A DNA stretch of 64,000 bases from Geobacillus zalihae NBRC 101842 (GCF_001544135.1 NZ_BCPV01000006.1:34598-98597), one strand, 5' to 3'. Shown: positions 27,262-37,437, counted from the stretch's first letter. Notes: generated by a model not told the origin, from the letters alone. Translations and numbers: made by a program.

Positions 27262-28773
27262 TCATGAAGAATACGATGTTATTTCACCATCATCTAAGCC
27301 GACATATGTGCTTGTCTCATCTCGAATTTGCTCAATCTCGATTAATGTCACCTCGTTTTTTGATAGGACAATAGATAAATGAATCACACCGTCCGTTGCC
27401 CGTCTCTGCTCCGTCATCACATGAGGCTGCGCCACTTGACGCAACGTTTCCACCGCTTGACGGCTTGGAAAACGGGGACGCCCCATCTGTTTCCAAACTC
27501 TCCACGCGTTCCCGTACTGCTCATTGACGATTTGCCGCTTGATAAAAACAGCGGAAAATGAAACTGGAATCACCAGCTGCACTTCTTTTGTCAATCCTTC
27601 CCCTTTTTCCATCACTAAATTCCAAAGCACTGCGGCAATCGATCCATCTTTCCGCCTTGTCACAATCATTTCGGAATCGCGATACAGCAACTCATCACCT
27701 AGAGCATTAAAGAACGTAAACGCATGAAATGTCGGTTTTGGAATCGAGTGAAGCGCAACCAGACCGAACCCACCGTGAAACAACGCCTTCGGAACATCCA
27801 TTTCCTCAAACACATCGCTGAACGTCCAATACGAAAACGAGTCGACGTAATCTCCCCCCTCACTTAAAATACGGGCAATGTACGCTGCGTTGAGCGCTGT
27901 ATCATGAATCGGGTTGATGGGGCTGTACGATGTATTATATTCGGTAATATGCAACGGCAAATGCGGAAACGGAGACTGGCGAATCAAGGCGCGCACCGTT
28001 TTGAATTGCTCCAACATATCTTCTGGCGGCTCAAGTTCTTGGTAGTAATATTCAAACGTTTTCTTATGCGGCGCCTTCGATGTATAGGCATGGCGGCTGA
28101 CAAAATCAACAGGCACCCTCCGTTCGGCGCAAAAGTGGAGAAAATCCGTAATCCATTCATCGCTTCCTCCGCAAATAGCCGGTCCCCCAACTTGCAAATG
28201 AGGATCAACGCTTTTTACCGCTCGGGCTGTCACCTCGTACAGCTTAAAATACTCCTGTTTGTTGGCATCTTTCCAGAAGTTCACTAAATTAGGTTCATTC
28301 CATACTTCAAACAGCCATGTCCGCACTTCCTCAATCCCGTATCGCTCAATGAAATGGGAAACGACCGCTACGATGAGATCACGCCACTTGTTATAATCTT
28401 TCGGGGGTGTAACGTTGCCTTTCCAATAAAAAACTGTTTGGTCTCCCGAAGCAAGCGCTTTTGGCATAAATCCAAATTCAATAAACGGCCGGATATTCAA
28501 CGCTAAATACGAATCAACAATCCGGTCGATGTACGTAAAGTTATAAAACGGCTTCATTTCCCCATCGATTTCGACTTCTCGATAAATTCCGACATCATCG
28601 GAAAGCAAGCCATGACCGCGGATGTATTGAAATCCGATCTTCTCTTGCACGAGCTTTAAATGATCGAGATACTCTTTTTGCAAGGCGAGGCCAAGCCGCC
28701 CAGTGCCAACGCAAAATTTCCAGTTCTTTTTAAACTGCTCTTTCCCGTTGGCAGGCACGTGGATCACTTTCAT
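27262..28773 (-). CDS. xynB1: Beta-xylosidase, glycoside hydrolase family 39
   Basis: 503 residues from the ATG at 28773, behind GGGGGAGAA; an ATG six codons upstream belongs to the overlap with aguA. Almost identical to XynB1 of strain T-6. Retaining enzyme with acid/base Glu160 in [10 protein letters not shown] and nucleophile Glu278 in [10 protein letters not shown], both at the T-6 positions. No signal peptide; it works on xylo-oligosaccharides inside the cell, especially the products left after AguA removes methylglucuronic acid. Stop of aguA and start of xynB1 nearly touch. Confidence 0.95.
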   Translation of the reverse strand: MKVIHVPANGKEQFKKNWKFCVGTGRLGLALQKEYLDHLKLVQEKIGFQYIRGHGLLSDDVGIYREVEIDGEMKPFYNFTYIDRIVDSYLALNIRPFIEFGFMPKALASGDQTVFYWKGNVTPPKDYNKWRDLIVAVVSHFIERYGIEEVRTWLFEVWNEPNLVNFWKDANKQEYFKLYEVTARAVKSVDPHLQVGGPAICGGSDEWITDFLHFCAERRVPVDFVSRHAYTSKAPHKKTFEYYYQELEPPEDMLEQFKTVRALIRQSPFPHLPLHITEYNTSYSPINPIHDTALNAAYIARILSEGGDYVDSFSYWTFSDVFEEMDVPKALFHGGFGLVALHSIPKPTFHAFTFFNALGDELLYRDSEMIVTRRKDGSIAAVLWNLVMEKGEGLTKEVQLVIPVSFSAVFIKRQIVNEQYGNAWRVWKQMGRPRFPSRQAVETLRQVAQPHVMTEQRRATDGVIHLSIVLSKNEVTLIEIEQIRDETSTYVGLDDGEITSYSS

Positions 28774-28787
28774 GAATTCTCCCCCAT

Positions 28788-30842
28788 TCATCGATAAATT
28801 TTCCGGCCATATTGATCATCGATCCCTGACTTTCGATAAAAATACGTATTAATGACATCGCGCCACTCTTTGGCATGTTCCACTTGCATCGTCAACCGTT
28901 CCAATACATCTTGGTACCGTTTCGCGTCCATTTTCCCCTCCAGCTGTTCCCAACATTTCTTTAACTGTTCCGCCTGCTCAACCCCTTCAAAATGCGTATT
29001 GTAAATGTGTTGAATCACTGTTTCTCCAGAGTGCAGCCGATGCGTGTACGGAACGTGATGGAAAAATAAAAGCAGCTCATCAGGACACTTATCTAGCGAT
29101 TCATACATCGCCGCATTCTCCGGAAAATATTGCGCCGTATATCCGGTCCCTGTCGCAACTGTCCGATCCACTCCGATTCCATCACGGTCAGCATAGTGGT
29201 ACGTTCCCCAGTGCGAGTATTCATATCCGTCCACATTTGGCCCGTAATGGTGCCCCGGGTTCACCATCCAACCAACACCGAGCGGAGAGGTGTAATTTTC
29301 ATAGATGTTCCAAGAAGCAAGAAGCATCCAACAGATCGTCGCAATCACGTCTGGATCGTCCCCAAACGTTTGCGCAATCCATTCGCGGGCAATCTCTTCG
29401 GCAGACAAATCCGGATTCCAAGCGAGCCGCCCAAATCCGTACAAGTTCGCTTGCGCCAATGTATGCCCGGTCCAGTTTGGGTCATTGCCAATATTAGATA
29501 CCCCTGCGATCCCGCTGTATCGATAGTCAAATAGCGAGCCATCAATTACCTTTTTTACTTTCGACCCTTTTCCCTTGGCATACGTATCAAAATCAAGCAC
29601 CTCTTTCCACTGTGGAATCAAGAAGCATAAATGTTTTTGCTGTCCTGTATATTCCTGGGTGATTTGAACCTCCATCATTTGATTGGTTTTCGGCATGGCC
29701 CCGAACAACGGAGAAACCGGCTCCCTTACTTGAAAATCCATGGGACCGTTCTTAATTTGCAAGACGACATTCTCACGAAACTGTCCATCGAGCGGTTTGA
29801 AGTGATCATACGCCGCTTTGGCCCGATCGGTCGTTCGATCACGCCAGTCTTGCTGACAGTTATATACGAAACATCTCCAAACAACGAGGCCGCCAAACGG
29901 CGCCAACGCCTCTGCCAACATATTGGCCCCTTCCGCATGACTGCGTCCATAGGTGAACGGGCCGGGGCGAAACTCGGAATCGGCCTTAACGACGAAGCCG
30001 CCAAAATCAGGGATGTAACGGTAAATCCGCGCCACCGTCTCCTTCCACCACCGCTGTACATCCCGATCAAGCGGATCCGCGGTCGAAAGCCCCCCAATTT
30101 CTACAGGGCTGGCATAGTTAATGCTCAAAAACAATTTGATGCCATACATTCGAAAAATATCAGCCACTTGCGCCACTTCCGGCAAAAACTCTTCCGTAAT
30201 TAATTTGGTTTCCAGTTTGTGAACATTCACATTATTGATCGAAATGGCATTGATACCAACCGAGGCAAGCAACCGAGCATAGTCTTTGATCCGCTGTTTT
30301 TGTTTCACAAACTGACCGTCGACAAAGAAAATGGATTGTCCGGCATATCCGCGTTCAATGCTGCCGTCCATGTTGTCCCAATGATTGATCATGCGCAATT
30401 TATTGCTTGGCTGCTCGACGATCGATACATCGTCCACATTCTCTTTCATCTGCAATAGACGGAGGAAATGAAACACCGCATACAAAACACCTTTGTCTGT
30501 CCGCCCGACGATGTAGATGCGTGATTGCCCATTACGGACGTCGGAGCGGATGACATATCCTTCTGGATGAATAATCGTTGCCCTTTCCCTGTCGCGCGAT
30601 TGATGTTTCAACTCCTCATCGTCAAATGTGCCAAGCCAAATGAAGCTTGTTTGTTTCGCCTCCCGCACCACTTGCGGCTCACAACCAAACATCGATATGA
30701 TGCCAGTTCGTAACTCTTCGACTGCAGCACCGAAGATCGGAGACTCTCCTTTTGCTACGATCGTTGTAAACAGCGATTGATTATCTTCATACTGATCATT
30801 TTTCGCATATCTTAGCCAGCAAGGTTCGTATTCCGTTACCAT
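28788..30842 (-). CDS. aguA: Alpha-glucuronidase, GH67
   Basis: 684 residues from the ATG at 30842 ([16 protein letters not shown]), which keeps GAGGGGGAA at a proper distance; GTG at 30848 is too close. Intracellular inverting enzyme that removes 4-O-methylglucuronic acid from the non-reducing end of aldouronic acids. The N-terminal alpha/beta domain is followed by a TIM barrel with [53 protein letters not shown] (catalytic acid Glu region) and the Asp/Glu pair around [26 protein letters not shown]. The C-terminal helical domain ends [13 protein letters not shown]. Between aguG and xynB1 in one operon. Confidence 0.96.
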   Translation of the reverse strand: MVTEYEPCWLRYAKNDQYEDNQSLFTTIVAKGESPIFGAAVEELRTGIISMFGCEPQVVREAKQTSFIWLGTFDDEELKHQSRDRERATIIHPEGYVIRSDVRNGQSRIYIVGRTDKGVLYAVFHFLRLLQMKENVDDVSIVEQPSNKLRMINHWDNMDGSIERGYAGQSIFFVDGQFVKQKQRIKDYARLLASVGINAISINNVNVHKLETKLITEEFLPEVAQVADIFRMYGIKLFLSINYASPVEIGGLSTADPLDRDVQRWWKETVARIYRYIPDFGGFVVKADSEFRPGPFTYGRSHAEGANMLAEALAPFGGLVVWRCFVYNCQQDWRDRTTDRAKAAYDHFKPLDGQFRENVVLQIKNGPMDFQVREPVSPLFGAMPKTNQMMEVQITQEYTGQQKHLCFLIPQWKEVLDFDTYAKGKGSKVKKVIDGSLFDYRYSGIAGVSNIGNDPNWTGHTLAQANLYGFGRLAWNPDLSAEEIAREWIAQTFGDDPDVIATICWMLLASWNIYENYTSPLGVGWMVNPGHHYGPNVDGYEYSHWGTYHYADRDGIGVDRTVATGTGYTAQYFPENAAMYESLDKCPDELLLFFHHVPYTHRLHSGETVIQHIYNTHFEGVEQAEQLKKCWEQLEGKMDAKRYQDVLERLTMQVEHAKEWRDVINTYFYRKSGIDDQYGRKIYR

Positions 30843-30857
30843 GTTCACTTCCCCCTC

Positions 30858-31748
30858 TTATTCCTTTTCCGCCCCTAAGACAATCCCTTTGACGAAAAAC
30901 TTTTGCACAAACGGATAAACGATCAGCATCGGCAACGCTGCGATAAAAATTTGCGCGGCTTTTACCGTCCGTTCAGACAAATTTTGCAACGTTTCTGCGT
31001 CAACACTCATTTTGGTAAAATCTTGTTGGACAATAATCGTTTGCAAGAAAGTCGACAACGGGTAATGCTTAACATCGGACATATAAATCATCCCGTCAAA
31101 CCATGAATTCCAATGGAATACCATCGTAAACAGCGAAATCGTCGCAATCGCTGGAACAGAAATCGGTAAATAAATTTTCCAAAAAATCGTAAAGTGATTT
31201 GCTCCGTCCATCAAAGCAGCTTCCTCAAGCGATTTGGGCACTGAAGTACGAAAAAAATTCACAAGCAAGATTAAGTTGAACGAACTGACGGCAGACGGCA
31301 AAATAAGCGCCCAAATCGTATCCGTCAACCCAAGCTTTGTCACAACCATATAGGTCGGTACAAGCCCGCCATGGAACAGCATCGTAAAAACGAAAAACCA
31401 CATATAAATTTTTCGTCCGCGAAATGCCTTGTCACTTTTGGACAACGGATAGGCTGCACACAACATAACGGCCATGGAAATGGCTGTCCCTAATACGACC
31501 CGTAAAAACGAATTCCAGAGAGAGCGCAAAAAGTTTTCGTTTCCAATCGTTTTTTCGTACGCATCTAGCGTAAAATCGACAGGCCAAAACCCGACCAAAT
31601 TGGCCGTTGCTGCTGCGCTGCCGCTAAAAGAAACAGCTAAAATATGAATAAGAGGCAAAATACAAAGCAAAGCAGCAACCGTTAAAAAGGTATAGTTAAA
31701 AATAGTAAATATTTTGTAGGACAAGCTTTTTTGATAATGATGATACAT
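30858..31748 (-). CDS. aguG: Aldouronate ABC transporter permease (LplC type)
   Basis: 296 residues from the ATG at 31748 behind GGGAGGGGAGG. Six membrane segments and the EAA loop LEEAALMDGANHFTIFWKIYLPISVPAIATI, with the LplC-type tail FVQKFFVKGIVLGAEKE. It pairs with AguF to import aldotetraouronic acid delivered by AguE. The next gene, aguA, follows after 15 bases. In T-6 the intracellular xylanase xynA2 is also part of this region; nothing of the kind lies here. Confidence 0.9.
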   Translation of the reverse strand: MYHHYQKSLSYKIFTIFNYTFLTVAALLCILPLIHILAVSFSGSAAATANLVGFWPVDFTLDAYEKTIGNENFLRSLWNSFLRVVLGTAISMAVMLCAAYPLSKSDKAFRGRKIYMWFFVFTMLFHGGLVPTYMVVTKLGLTDTIWALILPSAVSSFNLILLVNFFRTSVPKSLEEAALMDGANHFTIFWKIYLPISVPAIATISLFTMVFHWNSWFDGMIYMSDVKHYPLSTFLQTIIVQQDFTKMSVDAETLQNLSERTVKAAQIFIAALPMLIVYPFVQKFFVKGIVLGAEKE

Positions 31749-31762
31749 ATGCCTCCCCTCCC

Positions 31763-32713
31763 TCAAAAGATTTTATAGTTGGCATACTTATAAGCAAGGC
31801 GATATCCTATCACCACTAAAATAAAGCTAATGATCGATTTAAATAACCCAACGGCCGTCGCATAGCTAAAATCCCCGTTTAAAAGACCAACGCGGTAAAC
31901 GTACGTGTCAATAATATCGCCCGTTTTGTAAACAAGGGGGTTATACAAGTTTAAAATTTGGTCAAACCCAGCATTTAAAATGTTTCCTAACGATAAAGTC
32001 CCCACAACGATAATAATCGGCAACATGGAAGGCAACGTAATGTAAATGGTTTGCTGCCAGCGATTCGCACCATCAACAATGGCGGCTTCATACAACGACG
32101 GATTGATTGAAGTAAGAGCAGCTAAAAACACGATCGTATTGAATCCACATTCTTTCCAAATATCAGTCACGACAACGACTGTGCGAAACCAATCATTATC
32201 ACCGAGAAAGAAAATCGGCTCAATGCCAAATAAGGCCGTCAGCACGCGGTTGACCATGCCCCCTTCAGGAGAAAGTATATCAATCAAAATACCACCTAAG
32301 ATAACCCAAGACAAAAAATGCGGTAAATAAACGATCGTCTGGACAGTCCGTTTAAACTTCATTACATATATTTCATTCAGTAGTAAAGCGAACGCAAGCG
32401 GTACAGCGAGATTAAAAATGATTTTCAAAGTGGAAATCACAAGTGTGTTCCATATCACTTGACGGGCATCTTCATATTCAAACATCGTTTTAAAATGTTC
32501 AAGACCAACCCAAGGTGAATGCAAAAAACCAAGCCACGGCTCATAGTCTTGAAACGCCATCACCAATCCAAACATTGGAATGTACTGAAAAATGAATACA
32601 ATAGCAAGAGCTGGAAGCAACATCGTATGCAGCTGCCATGTCCCTTTCAACTTCCATTGTTTCCTCGTTCCAACCGCCGTTGTTTGCCGTTTTAAATCTA
32701 CTGTCGGCTGCAT
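31763..32713 (-). CDS. aguF: Aldouronate ABC transporter permease (LplB type)
   Basis: 316 residues from the ATG at 32713 (MQPTVDLKRQTTAVGTRKQW), behind AAAGGAGGAGG. The longer reading frame covers the upstream hairpin and is not credible. Six membrane segments begin at LLPALAIVFIFQYIPMFGLVMAFQDYEPW, and the EAA loop is YEAAIVDGANRWQQTIYITLPSMLPII. Partner of AguG. It is separated from aguE by 130 bases holding an attenuator-like hairpin, as in the xyn importer. Confidence 0.91.
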   Translation of the reverse strand: MQPTVDLKRQTTAVGTRKQWKLKGTWQLHTMLLPALAIVFIFQYIPMFGLVMAFQDYEPWLGFLHSPWVGLEHFKTMFEYEDARQVIWNTLVISTLKIIFNLAVPLAFALLLNEIYVMKFKRTVQTIVYLPHFLSWVILGGILIDILSPEGGMVNRVLTALFGIEPIFFLGDNDWFRTVVVVTDIWKECGFNTIVFLAALTSINPSLYEAAIVDGANRWQQTIYITLPSMLPIIIVVGTLSLGNILNAGFDQILNLYNPLVYKTGDIIDTYVYRVGLLNGDFSYATAVGLFKSIISFILVVIGYRLAYKYANYKIF

Positions 32714-32768
32714 TATTTCCTCCTCCTTTCCCTTCATCGAAAGCATTTTCCCAAAGCATGCCCATGTT

Positions 32769-32826
32769 AAAAAAGACAGGTGCAGACATTGATTGTCATC
32801 ATGATTGTTCCAACCATGTCCGCACC
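32769..32826 (-). terminator. Attenuator-like hairpin between aguE and aguF
   Basis: GGTGCGGACAT and ATGTCTGCACC (32816-32826 and 32779-32789) form an 11-pair stem with one G-U pair around a 26-base loop, followed on the minus strand by TGTCTTTTTT. Probable partial terminator or mRNA stabiliser that favours the binding protein over the permeases. Confidence 0.72.
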
Positions 32827-32842
32827 GTTGTATCATGCTCCT

Positions 32843-34486
32843 TTACTTTTCTCCTTTCACTGATTGATACCATTCATTTACTTCTTTTGTAATCTCTTTA
32901 CCGCCAGATTCTTCCCATTTTTTCACAAAGTCATCAAATGCACTGAGTGGCGCCCGACCATAAATAATATTAGCAAACGTCTCCCGCTCCATTTTCGTCA
33001 AGAATTCAGAACGTTTTTGCATTGTTTTTGTCGGCGGTCCAGTAAATTCATTTTCGATGCGGTATTGGTTTTGCTGATTAACAATCGTTGCCGCTTTCAT
33101 GTAAGGCTCGCCTTGAGAAACGATTTTTGTATATTCGTACGCATTCTTAGCATCACGTTTTGTTGTATACAATTCTTCTGCTAATTCATAAAGCATATAC
33201 GGAACAGTTGGGATATCTTCTGTGATAAAATACTTTCCTGGGTCAATTTTTCCTCCAGGAATCTCATCCGCATCATAAACAGGTTTCCCATCTTTCATGA
33301 CGTAATCATAGCCTTCAGCTAATCCATATTCGAAATATGTCGAATCATTGTAAATGTAGCCATAAATAGCATCTAAGTATTCAAAAAACTTATCCATATG
33401 TTTAAAATCTTTACTGAACAAGAACATCCCTGTAACAAGACCTTCACCGCGTCGACCAATTTTTCCGTCTGGGCCGCTCGGTAGCGGATACGGCTCAACT
33501 ACAGCTCCCGGATTATTTTTCAGTGCATCCGTGATCGGCCAGCCAGCTGCCCAAGGCGGAGCAGAAATAATCCCGGACTTCCCAGCAACAAAGCTTTCAA
33601 TTGCCGTTTGTTCGTCTAAAATACCTACTTCTTTATCCAGGTACCCCTTTTTATACCATTCATTCAATTTTTCTAGAGCCTTTTTCATAGACGGTTGAAC
33701 GGAACCGTAGACCAAAGAACCGTCTTCCCCTTTTGACCATGAACCTGGCACATAATTGCCGTAAGCACCGAAAATAAAGCTGCCATCCGCCAGCCATGTC
33801 GCCAAGCCATTTTTGCTTGCCAACGTTAAGCCGATTGTATCCTTTTTTCCGTTTCCATCCGGGTCTTTGTTGACAAACGCATCCATAATTTTTTCAAGAT
33901 CTTCAATCGTTTTTGGCGGCTGGAGTCCTAACTTATCAAGCCAGTCTTTGCGAATCCAAAGCAAGGAGTCTGAACCATTTCCTCCAGAAAAACGCGGAAT
34001 TCCATAACGTTTTCCGTCGACCGTAGCCGGATAAAACGCTTCTGGAAATTGCTCATAAATCTCTTTTAATCTGGGTGATGCATATTTCTCAATGGCTTCA
34101 TCAACTGGCATGACTTTTCCAGAACGGATTAAATCGTTGATTAATTGCCCATCTGATACTTTAAATACGTTAGGCAGCTTTTGCCCTGATGATAAGGCCA
34201 AACGGATTTTGTTGTTGTATTGTTCATCATTTGGAACAGTCCAAAGTGTTTCCCATTTGATGCCTAACTCTTTTTCCGACCACCGTGTAATCGGGTTGTT
34301 ATTAAGATCTTCTCCGTCTCGAAATTTTGTATCATCTTTTAGCGTACGCACGGTTGTAATCGTGACTTTTCCATCTTTTGATTCACTAGATCCGCCGGAT
34401 GAAGCGGATTCATTGTCTGTACATCCCGCAAGCATGCTAGCTGCCAACACAGTTGCCGTTAAAGTAGCAAACACCTTTTTTAACAC
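32843..34486 (-). CDS. aguE: Aldouronate-binding lipoprotein
   Basis: 547 residues from a GTG at 34486 behind GGAGGGAGAAAG; the longer frame starts in the leader. A signal peptide with lipobox LAG|C (LTATVLAASMLAGC) and a Ser/Gly-rich linker precede a large family 1 solute-binding domain of the LplA type (ITRWSEKELGIKWETLWTVPNDEQYNN, GNGSDSLLWIRKDWLDKLG). It should capture methylglucuronosyl xylo-oligosaccharides outside the cell for AguFG. First gene of the agu/uxu transcription unit, with a perfect cre site and a UxuR-like palindrome upstream. Confidence 0.92.
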   Translation of the reverse strand: MLKKVFATLTATVLAASMLAGCTDNESASSGGSSESKDGKVTITTVRTLKDDTKFRDGEDLNNNPITRWSEKELGIKWETLWTVPNDEQYNNKIRLALSSGQKLPNVFKVSDGQLINDLIRSGKVMPVDEAIEKYASPRLKEIYEQFPEAFYPATVDGKRYGIPRFSGGNGSDSLLWIRKDWLDKLGLQPPKTIEDLEKIMDAFVNKDPDGNGKKDTIGLTLASKNGLATWLADGSFIFGAYGNYVPGSWSKGEDGSLVYGSVQPSMKKALEKLNEWYKKGYLDKEVGILDEQTAIESFVAGKSGIISAPPWAAGWPITDALKNNPGAVVEPYPLPSGPDGKIGRRGEGLVTGMFLFSKDFKHMDKFFEYLDAIYGYIYNDSTYFEYGLAEGYDYVMKDGKPVYDADEIPGGKIDPGKYFITEDIPTVPYMLYELAEELYTTKRDAKNAYEYTKIVSQGEPYMKAATIVNQQNQYRIENEFTGPPTKTMQKRSEFLTKMERETFANIIYGRAPLSAFDDFVKKWEESGGKEITKEVNEWYQSVKGEK

Positions 34487-34593
34487 CTTTCTCCCTCCAA
34501 TCCCATTTTCTTGATCCCCCTTGCTCACAACTACCGTAAAGAAAAACGATATCGGTCTCTCTCTAAATAAATCCCCCCTTTCAAGCCTTGGGT

Positions 34594-34608
34594 AGTAAGC
34601 GGTTTCAA
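34594..34608 (-). promoter_or_regulatory. CcpA cre site before aguE
   Basis: TTGAAACCGCTTACT on the minus strand matches WTGNAANCGNWNNCW at every position. It lies ~110 bases upstream of the aguE start, in the probable leader or promoter, so glucose repression of the whole glucuronate block is expected. Confidence 0.7.
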
Positions 34609-34804
34609 ACGAAATATTAATAAATTTAACCGAAAATCCTACTTCCCTGTGGTGTGTTTCAAATGGAGGAATATAGCAGCAACTTTTCTTTTCGATGAAT
34701 CGTACGCTAGTTAAAGGAACCGCCGTTTTTCACTGGTCTTGTAGACAACCCGCTTTCCCTCTTTTGGCCATACAAATTCGATTATCGATCACAAAATTAA
34801 CATT

Positions 34805-34820
34805 CTAGTATACTAGTTTG
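34805..34820 (-). promoter_or_regulatory. Candidate UxuR operator before aguE
   Basis: Perfect 12-base palindrome CTAGTATACTAG (34805-34816). Its TATACTAGTTTG register agrees with the uxuR-proximal site TATACTAGTATG at 10 of 12 positions. It lies in AT-rich DNA where a promoter for aguE is expected. Confidence 0.6.
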
Positions 34821-35013
34821 AAAATAATATCTTCTATATAGGTTGTAATAAAGAATTTCCGACCTCCATGTCCCGTCTTTACTTTATCACCTAACAAGCT
34901 GGCACGGTGACAAGAAGAGCGAACAATGCCATGTAAAACAAAATTGCAACTTATATATATAGAATACAACACGCCTGTATAGACGTGATTTTGTGCAGCG
35001 GGAGGAGAAGGCG
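34821..35013. other. Divergent control region between aguE and the Asp23-like gene
   Basis: The gap between aguE (minus) and the Asp23-like gene (plus) spans 34487-35013. Its aguE half holds the cre and UxuR-like sites listed separately. The plus-strand half is AT-rich (TTATATATATAGAATAC near 34952) and probably contains the promoter of the Asp23-like gene, but no -35/-10 pair is convincing. Confidence 0.35.
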
Positions 35014-35319
35014 GTGAACACGTTTCGCTATCGGAAACGGAGCGCCGTAGAGGCGACGCTGTTGACCATTGTCATGATGTGTGTGCGCGGCCAGACGGAG
35101 GTCGCACTTGACGATTGTGAGGTGTTCATCACCGTTGCTCAAGGCGAGCGGTGCCGCGTCACGGTCAAGATGTCCATTCGATATGGGGCGCCGGTGATGG
35201 AAGTTTGCCGCCAGTTGCAACAGCATATTGCCGAGGAGATCGCCGCGATGACGCCATATGTCGCCGAGGCGGTCGACATTGTTGTCAAACGGCTTGTCAT
35301 GCCGGAAAAAAACGCATGA
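35014..35319 (+). CDS. Asp23/Gls24-family protein, short form
   Basis: 101 residues from a GTG at 35014 behind GGGAGGAG. The pattern ...VFITVAQGERCRVTVKMSIRYGAPVMEVCRQLQQHIAEEIAAMTPYVAEAVDIVVKRLVMP is the alternating strand/helix unit of the Asp23 (Gls24) family (V-V-x-YG-x-x-V...I...V...V...TG...V..V...V). Family members include alkaline-shock and envelope-stress proteins. The long frame to 34993 adds seven residues without a ribosome site. No membrane segment. Role unknown; it has its own terminator and faces the convergent ylbA gene. Confidence 0.68.
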   Translation: MNTFRYRKRSAVEATLLTIVMMCVRGQTEVALDDCEVFITVAQGERCRVTVKMSIRYGAPVMEVCRQLQQHIAEEIAAMTPYVAEAVDIVVKRLVMPEKNA

Positions 35320-35345
35320 GAACCGTGCTCTCATGCGTTTTTTGA
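35305..35345. terminator. Bidirectional terminator between the Asp23-like gene and ylbA
   Basis: Perfect 11-base arms AACGCATGAGA / TCTCATGCGTT (35311-35321, 35329-35339) flanked by A-run and T-run, overlapping the Asp23-like stop. It serves both convergent genes. Confidence 0.88.
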
Positions 35346-35705
35346 TTATTCTTTGATTTTTTCAAGCTCGCTTTTGACCTGCGCCAACACGTTTTGGCAT
35401 TGGCTGACAAGAGAGGACGGAAAATGTTCATCATCGCCGTATTCGACGCCGTGTGGATAGTAATGTTTCCCTAAAATCGGCGTGAGCAGCTTAATGAGTG
35501 CATAGCGCGAATCGACATCTCCCTCAATGGCGTATCCTTGAACGCGCAAATAGTAGGTGCCTTCTTTGACGACGTATTTCCGGTCGTATGTGACCCGTTC
35601 ATAATCCCATTGCGCTGCGCGGACAAAACCGTGGCGCTCCATAATGTCATCAAGGTGGGACAGTTCGACCGTCTGATTTTCCAGTCCAGTATTTTCAAAC
35701 TTCAT
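35346..35705 (-). CDS. ylbA: YugN-like protein (YlbA)
   Basis: 119 residues from the ATG at 35705 (MKFENTGLENQTVELSHLDDIMERHGFVRAAQWDYERVTYD), with AGGAGGAAG upstream. YugN-like family, soluble, function unknown. Conserved features include the LDDIMERHGF helix and the aromatic YYLRVQGYAIEGD strand. B. subtilis ylbA holds the same place at the head of the ylb cluster; here the gene points away from ylbB-like and ylbC. No motif reveals an activity. Confidence 0.75.
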   Translation of the reverse strand: MKFENTGLENQTVELSHLDDIMERHGFVRAAQWDYERVTYDRKYVVKEGTYYLRVQGYAIEGDVDSRYALIKLLTPILGKHYYPHGVEYGDDEHFPSSLVSQCQNVLAQVKSELEKIKE

Positions 35706-35880
35706 CTTTCTTCCTCCTAACAACACAATATGTAAAAGCGCCAAACAGGAAATCATCCCCTCATTTATAATAGTACGAAAACGGTTTGCTTTTCAACGAA
35801 TTGTTTGCCATTGTTTCCGTTTCGCTCGCATTTTTTTGTGTGATCCGGCGCACAATACGGGTAGAAAGGAGAGACGAAGA

Positions 35881-36306
35881 ATGCAAACGGTACGGGACGT
35901 CATGTCAACGGATGTGCAATATTGCACGCCCCTTGACAATCTCTACGAAGTGGCGGTAAAAATGCGCGATTTCAACGTCGGGGCGATTCCGATTGTCGAT
36001 GACGGCCGCCTTGTCGGAATGATTACCGACCGCGATATTGTCGTGCGCGGCATGGCTGAAAAACGTCCCGGTTCGACTGCGGTGACGGAAGTGATGAGCC
36101 GCGATCTCGTCACGCTTTCCCCGGACGATTCGGTGCAAAAGGCAGCAGATATGATGGCACGTCACCAAATTCGCCGCCTCCCGGTCGTAGAAAACGGGCG
36201 TTTGGTCGGCATCATCTCGCTCGGCGATTTGGCGACGAACCGCTATTCTGATGAACGCGCGGGTCGTGCGTTAAGCGAGATTTCCGAACAAGACGCCATC
36301 CATTGA
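35881..36306 (+). CDS. ylbB: CBS-domain pair protein (YlbB/YhcV-like)
   Basis: 141 residues from the ATG at 35881 (MQTVRDVMSTDVQYCTP), preceded by AAAGGAGAG. Two CBS motifs make one Bateman module: residues ~1-60 (VAVKMRDFNVGAIPIVDDGRLVGMITDRDIVVRGM) and ~68-125 (VMSRDLVTLSPDDSVQKAADMMARHQIRRLPVVENGRLVGIISLGDLA). Such modules bind adenine nucleotides or other ligands and regulate partners. No second domain is attached. The gene holds the ylbB position. Confidence 0.85.
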   Translation: MQTVRDVMSTDVQYCTPLDNLYEVAVKMRDFNVGAIPIVDDGRLVGMITDRDIVVRGMAEKRPGSTAVTEVMSRDLVTLSPDDSVQKAADMMARHQIRRLPVVENGRLVGIISLGDLATNRYSDERAGRALSEISEQDAIH

Positions 36307-36429
36307 CAAACGCAACGGACACGGCTTCTTTCGAGGAGGAGCGCTCTTTTTGGGTGTCCTCTTTTTTTGGCCTCTAAAAAACGGCTATAATGGCAATAAG
36401 GAGATTGCGCAGAAAGCGGGAGTTGCCGT

Positions 36430-37437
36430 GTGAAATGGTTTTTCCTTTTTTTGTTTTTCTTGATTGGATTGTATTATTTTGTGCCGAGTCCGCCGCCCCC
36501 GAGCCCCCCGGAGCAGCCAGAGACGAATCGATACATGTTGAAAGAGCCGAAGGCGACGGCCGGCATCGTTGCGTTGATCGGGCAATCGGCGCAAGAGGCG
36601 AAAAAACGGCTTGGCGCTCCAGACCGAATCGACCCGTCAGCTTACGGATATGACTGGTGGGTGTACAGCCGTCGACCTGAGTCGTACGTGCAGATTGGCA
36701 TCTTGCGCGGTCGCGTCGTCACCGCTCTTGTCGGCGGAGAGAAGGTGAACGTTGAACCGTTTGCGGTCGGCCAGCGGTTGCAGACGATTTTTCAAACGAT
36801 GCCGGTGCTATCGAACATTGAGATTAAGCTAGGCAGCGGGACATACCGGTTTGAGCTGTCTGAACAAGATTACTCATCAAGGCCGGTTGTCAAAGTGGGC
36901 AGCGTCTACGCTCAGCTGTATGTTGACCGCTTTACCGGCGAGGTGGCGGCGATCCGCCTGATGGATGCAGAAACGTTCGTCAAGTTGCGGCCGTACGAGC
37001 TCGTTTACCGCGGCAGCCTGCCGGCGGCCGCGCCGCTGTCGGAAGAAAAGCGACAGGCTGTTGATGCGGCCAACGCGAAGCAAATTTTTGACTGGACGAA
37101 TTTGATCCGCCGTCGCCATGGGCTTTCCTCTCTCATGTGGGATGACAAGGCCGCTGCCGCTGCGGAAAAACATAGCCGAGATATGCATGATCACCGGTTT
37201 TTCTCCCATGAGTCGCCGCAGTATGGCGATTTATCGAAGCGGCTTGGCGCGCTTCACATTCCGTTCCAGCTTGCCGGGGAAAATATCGCCGCCCATCAAG
37301 TCGATGGCGTTGAGGCGACCATCGGATGGCTGAACAGCCAAAACCATCGGAACATGATGTTGAACGAAGAGTTCACTCACTTGGGCGTTGGCGTCTACGC
37401 CGATTACTATACGCAAAACTTCTTTACGCCGCTCTAA
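36430..37437 (+). CDS. ylbC: CAP-domain secreted/membrane protein
   Basis: 335 residues, GTG start at 36430. A signal anchor (KWFFLFLFFLIGLYYFVP) and a proline-rich linker (PSPPPPSPPEQPE) are followed by a CAP-associated N-terminal domain (~50-190; GQSAQEAKKRLGAPDRID, YGYDWWVYSR). The CAP/SCP domain (~215-335) has RRRHGLSSLMWDDKAAAAAEKHSRDMHDHRFFSHESPQYGDLSKRL and GENIAAHQ, including the His and Glu residues of the CAP cavity. Related proteins appear on spores or the cell surface of bacilli; function unknown. Follows the ylbB-like gene as in B. subtilis. Confidence 0.88.
   Translation: MKWFFLFLFFLIGLYYFVPSPPPPSPPEQPETNRYMLKEPKATAGIVALIGQSAQEAKKRLGAPDRIDPSAYGYDWWVYSRRPESYVQIGILRGRVVTALVGGEKVNVEPFAVGQRLQTIFQTMPVLSNIEIKLGSGTYRFELSEQDYSSRPVVKVGSVYAQLYVDRFTGEVAAIRLMDAETFVKLRPYELVYRGSLPAAAPLSEEKRQAVDAANAKQIFDWTNLIRRRHGLSSLMWDDKAAAAAEKHSRDMHDHRFFSHESPQYGDLSKRLGALHIPFQLAGENIAAHQVDGVEATIGWLNSQNHRNMMLNEEFTHLGVGVYADYYTQNFFTPL

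Noticed and set aside
32714..32836. N-terminal extension of AguF
   Set aside because: Its codons lie over the aguE-aguF hairpin and show no conserved pattern; a strong ribosome site precedes the ATG at 32713.
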